NCBI GenBank assembly: GCA_030448025.1
Contig: JAUJNQ010000001.1
Location: forward strand, 407,894-471,893
Direction of reading: 5' to 3'
Length of the DNA: 64,000 nucleotides
DNA from: Acidimicrobiales bacterium
Lineage (GTDB): Bacteria > Actinomycetota > Acidimicrobiia > Acidimicrobiales > GCA-2861595
Part shown: one piece after another, positions 55,426 through 62,444 of the stretch
How the letters are laid out: every line of letters starts with the position of its first letter
How positions within the stretch are numbered: the first letter of the stretch is position 1
Translations under genes and position numbers: made by a program
The notes under the pieces: generated by a model
Database searches by the model: none
The model's input: only the letters and a program-made list of their open reading frames with translations
Told to the model about the DNA's origin: nothing

Positions 55426-55679
55426 GCTACACGGACGGCCAGGTATCGGCGGCCACCGCCGCCATGGACAAGTATCGGGGCTGCGACGACGGCGAAGTCG
55501 GTTCGGCGCTGGTTGTGGTCGGGCTGAGCGCAGAACGAACCGCCAAGGAAGCGCAGATTCGTGACGACATGATCCGAGTTGCACATCGCGTCGGCGCGTC
55601 GATCCGCCAGCTCGGCGAGGTGTCTGGGCTGGGCCGCAAGACCGTGACCGCCATTGTCTCTTCCGACGCGCGGGACTGA
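55422..55679 (+). CDS. Small HTH-containing protein (85 aa), second of the pair
   Basis: The C-terminal third RVGASIRQLGEVSGLGRKTV has the spacing of a helix-turn-helix (helix, GVSG-like turn, recognition helix). The N-terminal part (YTDGQVSAATAAMDKYRG, SAERTAKEAQIRDDMIRVAH) is helical. It could be the DNA-binding member of a two-gene module. Unknown family. Confidence 0.6.
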   Translation: MSYTDGQVSAATAAMDKYRGCDDGEVGSALVVVGLSAERTAKEAQIRDDMIRVAHRVGASIRQLGEVSGLGRKTVTAIVSSDARD

Positions 55680-55787
55680 CTGTCCCGCACCTGCCGGTTT
55701 AAGCACATCCGGGACGCCCCGGGAAAGCCCACCGCCCGTAGTCGCCGGTTCCTTGGTACCTGGGCCACCTCGCTGCTGTGACGACCG

Positions 55788-55813
55788 CGTTACCTCGCGC
55801 CCGCGTGGTGCCG
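55788..55813 (+). repeat. Dispersed repeat, partial copy 2
   Basis: CGTTACCTCGCGC plus CGCGTGGTGCCG, matching the core of the copies at 60874 and 62383 with two or three differences. Located in the 3' flank of the OsmC-like gene. Confidence 0.55.
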
Positions 55814-55889
55814 TAGTCGGGTGGCCCAGCCGGCTCTCGAACGTGGTTAGGGCACAAGAGCTGCGGTTGAACAGACGCGGCCAGAGAAC

Positions 55890-56294
55890 GAGGGCGTCGG
55901 CGTGAGGTGCGGGTGATCTTCAGTGTCGGCGACCGGAGCAGCGTCTGGGCGACGACGCAGTACTGCTCCGTCAGCCGCAGGAGCGTGTCGAGTTGATCGG
56001 GTCGGCGTCCGTGTCGAGGTCGAAACGCACGCGGATGTCGGAGAACCCGAGCGGCGCTTCCTTGTCGACCGCCAGCGTGCCCTTGAAGTGAAGGTCCCCT
56101 TCTACCGCCACGGTGCCGCCCCGCAGCGGAATGTCGAGTGAGGTGGCGACAGCGCCCAGCGTTACCCCCGCGCACGCCGCCAATGCCTCGAGCAGCATGT
56201 CACCTGAGCAAACCCACTTGCCGCCGCCGCCGCCGGGGGCGGGGTGCAGACCGGCGTCGATCAGGGCTCGGCCGGTCTCGATCGAGCACGTCAC
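55890..56294 (-). pseudogene. OsmC-family protein, frame broken once
   Basis: The body CSIETGRALIDAGLHPAP, SGDMLLEALAACAGVTLGAV and LDIPLRGGTVAVEGDLHFKG is an OsmC domain with the peroxidatic Cys in LAACAGV. The expected ending QLDTLLRLTEQYCVVAQTLL, carrying the second conserved Cys, is in the next frame; the break is near 55990. Start and exact end are uncertain. OsmC proteins reduce organic peroxides. Confidence 0.7.
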
Positions 56295-56466
56295 CCCCTT
56301 GTCGAATCTTCGGCTGACCGGCGTCTCGTGGCGGAAGCCGTTCAGTGACCCCGTCGCCGAGTGGGGGCCATCTCCTGGCGTATCTGCCGCAGCTCAAGCG
56401 CCGCATCGAGCGCCGCCAGCCCAGGGTTCTCTTCTCCCGCCGCCGCAACTTGGTACCGGAAACGAG

Positions 56467-56616
56467 GTGAACCCGCGCGAGTCACTCGCCGAGTACGCAA
56501 ACGAGCAACTGAGAGCCGTGCAGGAGATCCGGCGGGAGGCGGAGTCGATCGTGCGCGTGTACCTCGGAGCGACGAACCGAGATCACCTGCTCCAATTGGT
56601 GGCGAGGGGCGAGTGA
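56467..56616 (+). CDS. Very small protein (49 aa)
   Basis: GTG start, product fully helical and highly charged: NPRESLAEYANEQLRAVQEI then RREAESIVRVYLGATNRDHL. Unknown. It is the first of three tiny genes in tandem on the plus strand. Confidence 0.5.
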   Translation: MNPRESLAEYANEQLRAVQEIRREAESIVRVYLGATNRDHLLQLVARGE

Positions 56617-56644
56617 CGGACGAGGAGCGACAGACGTGGGTCTG

Positions 56645-56779
56645 ATGGTCAGCCTGCTCGTTGTGCTCTTCGGGCTCTTCTCGTTCGCCGGCTGCGTTCT
56701 CAGCGGGCTGTGGGACCTCGGCACCTGCCTCCGACGCTCCGGCGCGACACGGCGGCGGACCGCCGCTGGAGTGCTGTGA
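56645..56779 (+). CDS. Very small membrane protein (44 aa)
   Basis: ATG followed by one hydrophobic helix VSLLVVLFGLFSFAGCVLSG and a basic tail. Its stop overlaps the next start (GTGA), suggesting translation coupling. Unknown family. Confidence 0.5.
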   Translation: MVSLLVVLFGLFSFAGCVLSGLWDLGTCLRRSGATRRRTAAGVL

Positions 56780-56970
56780 AGCTGACCGCCGCAGCGCTCA
56801 TCGGGATACTCCCATGGATCGCGGTACCGATTGCCGAGTCGAGCACGGGCTGGGTGGACACGGACCACGACGGGATGCTCGACGGGTTCGTCAACGGCTC
56901 ATACGACTGGGTTGACATCAACGGCGGTGCTTGGTCGACCGCTGCCATCCTGATCGTCCTGTCGGCGTGA
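56776..56970 (+). CDS. Small secreted or membrane protein (64 aa) with calcium-loop motif
   Basis: Hydrophobic N-terminus LTAAALIGILPWIAVPIAES, then DTDHDGMLDGF, the D-x-D-x-D-G pattern of EF-hand-like/thrombospondin type 3 calcium loops, then a second hydrophobic stretch at the end. GTG overlaps the previous stop. Unknown family. Confidence 0.5.
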   Translation: MKLTAAALIGILPWIAVPIAESSTGWVDTDHDGMLDGFVNGSYDWVDINGGAWSTAAILIVLSA

Positions 56971-57003
56971 GCCTCGGGGCAGTCCTCGCGGCGGTGCGCG
57001 CGC

Positions 57004-57406
57004 TTGAGCGTGAACGGGCTCACGACGCCGACGCTGTCGGCGTGCCCAATTGATCGAGAGGATCCCGATTTCGGCGCCGACCTACGCAGACGCCCGCGTT
57101 GGCCCTGGATCGCCAGCGGCCTCGTTTTTCTGCTGGCTGCGCTCGCAGGTGCCTTCTGGTTCCTGTTCGTTCCGAATTGGCGCACCAGCCTGGAACGGCT
57201 CGTCGTGGTCTGCATCACAGTCACTGGGCGGACATGTCACCTCCAACCCCACGGCCGTGTCGCCGTGGGCACCGGGCCGGGTGGACGTGTTGGTGCGAGG
57301 CAGTGACAATGCCCTTTGGCAGCGCCGTCCCCCCTCAGATCCCCTAGCCCGGAACAGGAGATTGCATGAAAGCTTCGCTCGGGAGGCGACCTGCGACTCC
57401 TGTTGA
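57004..57406 (+). pseudogene. Membrane-anchored fragment with a single propeller-repeat blade, frameshifted
   Basis: Frame one gives a TTG-started protein with helix [20 protein letters not shown]. Near 57180 the sense passes to the next frame, which reads [20 protein letters not shown] then [19 protein letters not shown]. That is one blade of the 45-residue repeat found six times in the GH6 protein at 57519-59405. It looks like the start of a second repeat protein whose remainder has been lost. Confidence 0.55.
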
Positions 57407-57518
57407 GCGCAGCGCCAAAGACCGGGACGCTGCGAAGCATGTGTGCTCGCTCTAACCCTCCGCTTGGTTGTGCGGCCGCGGGGGCGTCGAGGGATTGCGG
57501 CCGAAGATTGGGCTGGGC

Positions 57519-59405
57519 TCAGGCCGCCCGTAACGCCAACTCGATCGCGTACTCGGCCCACCACTGCCCGGCGGGAGGCCCGCCGTTGCAGGTGCCGTCG
57601 GACTCGCCCGGGTACTTGACCCAGAGGACGGCGTCGAGCAGGGCAACCCCTGTGGCCGTGTTCGGTGGCGTGCCAAGGCCCCTGCCCGCAGGGTTGCACC
57701 AATTGCGGTTGGAGCCCTGAGCGTTGCGGCTGGTGTCCACGACGAAGTGCGCTCCACCCACGAGATTGGACACCACCTGACCGTAGGACACCTCGTCGCT
57801 GGTAGGCATGAAGTTGCTCACGTTCAGGCTGAAGCCCCGCGCCCTGGACACGCCGGCAGCTCGGAGGCGCTCGGCCATGACTCCAGCGGGCTTCCAGGCA
57901 CTGTGGCCGGCGTCCAAGTAGACGACGGTTGCCGGCAGGTCGTCGAGGACCCCCACGGCCTCCCTCAGGAGGTCCAGACGGCGCCGTTGCGTGACGGTGT
58001 CAAGGCAATCGAGCTGGGCAAGCGCATCAGGCTCCAAGATGACCGCGGCAGGACGAGTACCTATGCCAGCGGAGAAAGATCGGATCCACGCCCGGTAGGT
58101 ATCTTCGACCAGCCCGCCCCCGGAGAAGCCGCCGCAGTCCCGATGGGGGATGGCGTATGCCACGAGGACGGGGAGTTGGCCCACGACCGAGGCCTGCGAA
58201 ACCTTGGCATCGACCGCCGTCCGCACATCGGTGTTCCAGTCGCCGAACCACGACGACGTGGGGCGAGTGGCGATGCGGTCCATGAGAGCGGCATCGCCGG
58301 CGCGACTGAGTCGCCATTCCGACGCCTGCCGGCCAGCTGGGGTGTTCGGCTCTATCCACAGCGGACGCGAGGCCAACGGGTTCGGCGCCCCCGACTGGTC
58401 TGGCAACCACTTGTGCCAGAGGGCGTTGTCGCCTCCGCGAACGACTACGTCGCGGCGCCCGGCTCCGCCAGACACCGCCGCTGGATCCGATGTGAGGTAA
58501 CCACCTTGTGAGATCCACGGCGACCAACCAGAGCCGTCCCACGATCGCTGCCACAGGGCGTTGTCACCGCCCCGGACGAACACGTCGAGCTTGTCGGGGG
58601 CGGCCGAGGCGGCGTCAGGACCGGACGTCAAGTACCCGCCGAGCGAGACCCAACCTGACCAGCGGGAGCCGTCCCACCCCTTGTGCCAGAGGGCGTTGTC
58701 ACCCCCGCGGACGAAGACGTCCAAGTGCCCTGGGCCCCACGAGACGGCGGTGGGGTTGGACGTCAAGTAGCCGCCGAGCGGTCCCCAACCTGACCAGCGG
58801 GAGCCGTCCCACCACTTGTGCCAGAGGGCGTTGTCACCGCCTCGTACCACCACGTCGAGGCGTCCCGGCGACCAGGAAGCCACATCAGGCCCGGACGTCA
58901 AGTAGCCGCCGAGCGATTCCCAACCTGACCAGCGAGAGCCGTCCCACCACTTGTGCCAGAGGGCGTTGTCACCCCCGCGGACGAAGACGTCGAGCCGGCC
59001 GGAAGCCCATGACACCGCAGCGGGGTCCGAAGCCAGGTAGCCACCGTGGCTTTGCCAGCCGCCCTGGCAGGAGCCGTTCGACACGTGATGCCAAAGGGCG
59101 TTGTCGCCGCCTCGTACCACCACGTCGAGCCGACCCGGCGCCGACGAAGCCACGTCAGGACTGGAGGTCAGGTACCCGCCCCTGGATTCCCAAGTGGACG
59201 GTGACGATGACGGGCAAGGATCGGACGCAGATGCGCGCAGCTCCGCGCCGAGTACTTGGGCTTGTCCTCCACCAGGCTCTCCGGATCCCCCGCCTGGGCC
59301 GGGCTGGCCCCGCGACAAGAACCCGGCGACGAGGGTGATCGCAACCACCAGGGCATAGACCATGGGGGCCGCGACCGCCCGAGACCTTTCCGTCTCGGAG
59401 GGCAT
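57519..59405 (-). CDS. Glycoside hydrolase family 6 enzyme with six propeller repeats
   Basis: 628 residues. An N-terminal membrane/signal helix (VYALVVAITLVAGFLS) and a Gly/Pro linker precede six 45-residue repeats (typical core RWSGWESLGGYLTSGPDVAS, LDVVVRGGDNALWHK) at about 65-335, a PLL-like beta-propeller. The GH6 catalytic domain (345-625) shows YAIPHRDCGGFSGGG, the catalytic-acid motif VILEPDALAQLDC, FSLNVSNFMPTSDE and WVKYPGESDGTC. GH6 enzymes are cellobiohydrolases or endoglucanases. The enzyme is likely surface-anchored, with the repeats binding sugar. Confidence 0.9.
   Translation of the reverse strand: MPSETERSRAVAAPMVYALVVAITLVAGFLSRGQPGPGGGSGEPGGGQAQVLGAELRASASDPCPSSSPSTWESRGGYLTSSPDVASSAPGRLDVVVRGGDNALWHHVSNGSCQGGWQSHGGYLASDPAAVSWASGRLDVFVRGGDNALWHKWWDGSRWSGWESLGGYLTSGPDVASWSPGRLDVVVRGGDNALWHKWWDGSRWSGWGPLGGYLTSNPTAVSWGPGHLDVFVRGGDNALWHKGWDGSRWSGWVSLGGYLTSGPDAASAAPDKLDVFVRGGDNALWQRSWDGSGWSPWISQGGYLTSDPAAVSGGAGRRDVVVRGGDNALWHKWLPDQSGAPNPLASRPLWIEPNTPAGRQASEWRLSRAGDAALMDRIATRPTSSWFGDWNTDVRTAVDAKVSQASVVGQLPVLVAYAIPHRDCGGFSGGGLVEDTYRAWIRSFSAGIGTRPAAVILEPDALAQLDCLDTVTQRRRLDLLREAVGVLDDLPATVVYLDAGHSAWKPAGVMAERLRAAGVSRARGFSLNVSNFMPTSDEVSYGQVVSNLVGGAHFVVDTSRNAQGSNRNWCNPAGRGLGTPPNTATGVALLDAVLWVKYPGESDGTCNGGPPAGQWWAEYAIELALRAA
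58411..59220 (-). repeat. Six 135-bp tandem repeats in the GH6 gene
   Basis: The landmark TTGTGCCAGAGGGCGTTGTC or close variants recurs at 58411, 58546, 58681, 58816, 58951 and 59086, exactly 135 bp apart. Units 3-5 are the most alike, the outer ones more diverged. Each codes for one 45-residue blade, six blades in all. Confidence 0.93.
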
Positions 59406-59828
59406 GGTTGAGGGCTTCGGCAGGCGCTTAGGCCGTCTTTAGCCTCTCAGACGGCGTTTGAATGCACGCTCAGGGACGGCCAGCCCGAACGTTCGCGTGG
59501 AGGCCCGCGGTGGCCCGCAGCTCATGGGCAGGCGCGTCCATTATCAATGACGGCCGCCGTCGTGGGCACGGTGTTGGTCATTGGTGCAGGGGCGATGGCG
59601 GAGTGAGCGCACTTTCCGGTCGCTTCCCCGCGCTGCGGTAGCAAGCGCGAGGAGATTGGCGCTGGCACCCTCTTGTGGAATCAGCTCGGCCAGGAGCGCG
59701 GAATGCCCGGTCCGGAGGCGCCGTGCTCGTTGAAAAGGAGCGACAGGACGCTCCGCCGTGACCCCCTGCAGGAGTGCACGGCGAGCGATGCTATGGGGCT
59801 AACTAGGAGGCAACCGGTGGGGGGAGGC
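59406..59828. other. Gap without recognisable gene
   Basis: About 420 bp between the GH6 start and the ABM-like gene end. No frame with protein-like composition and no structured RNA was recognised. The promoter of the GH6 gene should be here. Confidence 0.5.
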
Positions 59829-60117
59829 TCAGTCCACGAAACTGACCCGCTCGAGCGGCGAGATCTCGAACGTCGGTGCGGGGCGCCCAGCGCGCTCGAG
59901 TGCCGGCAACATCTGTCGTCACGGAAGGCCTCGAACGCCTCCTGTGTGTCCCAAAGACTGACGATCCTCCATCCAGACTCCCACGGGCCGGCCATTCGCA
60001 CCCGAGCGCCGGGAGGGGGGTTGTTCTCGAGATCGAGCGCTTGCACCATCGCGTCGTCCTGCTCGGCTGTGCCTTCGGGCACAACGGAGGTCACCAACAC
60101 CGCCATATTGTCTCCCA
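59829..60117 (-). pseudogene. ABM-like dimeric alpha/beta-barrel protein, frame broken once
   Basis: MGDNMAVLVTSVVPEGTAEQ, VRMAGPWESGWRIVSLWDTQ and EAFEAFRDDR are in one frame; LPALERAGRPAPTFEISPLE and the end VSFVD follow in another. The join is near 59915. The whole would be about 95 residues of the antibiotic-biosynthesis-monooxygenase-like fold, usually a small heme or quinone-related enzyme of uncertain role. Confidence 0.65.
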
Positions 60118-60249
60118 TCTGTACGACCACCCGGACAGGGGGAGACTACTGGCGCGGGAACCGCTTAGGCCGGCGCACTCCGGCCGCCATCTCGGCAGCT
60201 ATGGGCGCTGTTACCCATGCGGATGAGCCGGCAGGTGCTGTCGTTGTCA

Positions 60250-60587
60250 TCATGGAGCGCACTCGCGGACGTAATCCGAGGACAGCGCAGGCGGGACCGG
60301 GCACCCCAACCGACGCGCCTCGGCGCGCAAAGCTTGCTCGCGCATTCGCAACCTTGCTTCCTCTTCCGGAGTCGGAGCCCGAATCCCGCGATCGTGGCGC
60401 GGGCATCCTGGGCCAGTCGAAGCGACCTTCGCCGCCACGTCCGAACAAGTAGCGGGTGAAGCGGTAGACCCAGGCTTGTTGGGTTGCGTGGGCGGGTCGA
60501 CGTGGTCGTGGGCGAGGTATTGGTTGGCACCTTCGTCTCGCTATCCCCGCCGTTCGCTCCACCGCAGGCGGCCAGGACCAAAACCAA
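60250..60587 (-). pseudogene. Small lipoprotein, frame broken once
   Basis: VLVLAACGGANGG with a lipobox Cys and a Thr-rich linker (TNTSPTTTSTRPRNP) are in one frame. PNKPGSTASPATCSDVAAKV through PTPEEEARLRMREQALRAEA to SSDYVRECAP is in another, joined near 60480. About 110 residues in total. Function unknown. Confidence 0.6.
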
Positions 60588-61034
60588 ACATCATTGCCCC
60601 GGCAGTGGCCCCAACGGTCCTCGACGCCGAGTTGTTGTTGCCGCGCCGATCGGGTCCAAGACTGACTCTTGTTGGTAGCCCCTCTGGCCTCGTGAGGCGG
60701 CGCCGCTGCCGACGCGTCACCCGCCCATATTGCCCCGATTCGGTACGCGCTCGCCTCGGCATCATCGGAGGGCGCACGGAACGTGCACCTTGGCGGGACC
60801 GCGAGATTCAGCTCCTGGTGTCGGGGACGCTGGCGGCCACGAGGCACCGACGGACGGAGCGGTGTGGTTCTCGCGGCCACGGTGCTCGATGGGCTCCCGA
60901 GCGTTACCTCGCGCGGCACTGGTGCCGTTATCTCGCGCCCTCCGACGGCATCCGGGACGCGCTCAGATGGCGGATAGCCTCGCGTATCGAGGCGCGCGTC
61001 CCACACCGGTCGTGAGGCACCGGTTATCCGACAC
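60588..61034. other. Gap without recognisable gene, holds a dispersed repeat
   Basis: About 450 bp between the lipoprotein and phosphotransferase-like genes. Contains the dispersed repeat at 60874-60927. No gene is supported. Confidence 0.5.
60874..60927 (+). repeat. Dispersed 54-bp repeat, copy 3
   Basis: CGGCCACGGTGCTCGATGGG then CTCCCGAGCGTTACCTCGCG, CGGCACTGGTGCCG. It differs from the copy at 62383 at only six or so positions over 54 bp. It contains the palindrome GGCACTGGTGCC. Confidence 0.75.
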
Positions 61035-62019
61035 TCAGCCTCGGCTCTGCTTCGGGAGGTGCGGGCCCAGCTCGCGCCAAGGCGGGTGGATCTGCTGGTG
61101 GAAGTAGAGGAGCATGTCTGTCAGCCGAGCAACTGGTCGCTCTCCCCACGCCAAACCAGGGGTGGCGCCACGAGGCAGCAGGCGTAGTACAAGCTGTAGC
61201 CGACGCCAGAGAATGGTCGCCTCTGTGGAGACGGGCTCCACCGGACGGACCTCGCGGTACCCCTTGAGCATTGGGTCGACGGCGGCGAGTGGGACCACGG
61301 CGAAGTCGTCGGCCGCATTCCCGCGCCGGGCTCCCCCCCCAGTCGATCAGCGCCCGGTAGGAGCGGCCTGCTGGGTCTAGGAGGACGTTGGACATCTGAA
61401 GGTCGCCGTGGATGAACACCGGTTCGGCCGCGCTCACCAGCGGAGCCAGCTGGTCGAGCCAGGCATGCAACCGGCGCGCCTCCAGCGGCGAAATCCACCC
61501 CTCGGCGGCACGGAGCTCGGCGAGATGGCGTGGGTCTCGGAGCTCGTCGGGCCACGGCTGGCCCGGTGGCGGTGGAGCTGGCGACAGATGGAGCCGGCCC
61601 ACTTCGACACCAAGCCGACGCCACGCCGCTCGAGGCTCCGGAGGCACGGTGTCAAGCGACTCGGCGTTCGTTCCGTTGACCCGGTCGACGACGAGGAACG
61701 GCACCGGCAGGATCTCCAGGCTGTCGTCGTAGCCCACCAGTCTGGGTGTGCTCACCCCGGCATCGACGGCAGCGGGGATGGCGAGGGCCTCGCGCCGACC
61801 CTGCGCAACGTGACAGGAATGGTCTCGGGGGACCCGGAGGACGAACCGCTCACCGAGTCGGTACACGGAGTTGATGATCCCGATCGATTCGATGGGCTCC
61901 CACGGGAGGTGGGGTACGCCGTGCGCGGCGGCGATCGCGGCAACCTGCTCCACGGTGATCGGTATAGGACGCGGCGGCATGAATGCACGTCGCGGCTGAG
62001 GCGAATCCTTGTCGGGCAC
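61035..62019 (-). pseudogene. Aminoglycoside phosphotransferase-family kinase, one-base insertion
   Basis: The N-lobe has IESIGIINSVYRLGERFVLR and VPFLVVDRVNG; the catalytic loop is FIHGDLQMSNVLLDP (HGD-x4-N) and the metal motif is ALIDWGG. After it the frame is lost and resumes as NAADDFAVVPLAAVDPMLKG to the end LPKQSRG. A run of eight Gs at 61332-61339 where seven would keep the frame explains the break. APH-fold kinases phosphorylate small molecules; the name does not prove drug resistance. Confidence 0.82.
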
Positions 62020-62444
62020 GGCCCCCTTTCTGATGAAGGGGTGCCACGGCCGGTCTTACGACATCGGCACGAAGGTGGCAGCCCCACTCACTTCACGAAC
62101 ATGCAAGACCGTCCACCTCCTCTCGCGCTCGCCTGGCATCGCTTCTCGAAGAGTCTCGCACAGCGGTGGCTCGGCGCCACGGTGTCACCACGGCGAGACA
62201 ACCGCAGATCGGCCGAGGCACGGTCCTTGGTCGCCGCAAGGCCGGGCTGTCGCTTGGGCTGACCCCGAACGACGTGGTCGCGTCGACACTTCGAACGCCC
62301 GAACCGCCGGTACAAGGCAAAGGTCAACCGCCCGGAAACCGGAATCATGCGGGGCTGAGCGGTCAAGGCGCACGAGTCGGCTCGGCCACCGTGCTCGGTG
62401 GGTTCCCGATCGTTACCTCGCGCCGCACTGGTGCCGAAGTCGGG
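62020..62444. other. Gap without recognisable gene, holds a dispersed repeat next to the intron
   Basis: About 425 bp. Contains a 54-bp dispersed repeat at 62383-62436 and ends at the proposed group II intron border. No gene is supported. Confidence 0.5.
62383..62436 (+). repeat. Dispersed 54-bp repeat, copy 4
   Basis: CGGCCACCGTGCTCGGTGGG then TTCCCGATCGTTACCTCGCG, CCGCACTGGTGCCG. Contains hairpin CCACCG-TGCT-CGGTGG and inverted repeat GCAC-TG-GTGC. The intron border at 62445 lies eight bases after it. Confidence 0.75.

Noticed and set aside
58411-59220. Possible CRISPR array (regular 135-bp spacing)
   Set aside because: Repeats are in frame, code for 45-residue protein blades, and no short repeat-spacer pattern or cas gene exists anywhere in the window.
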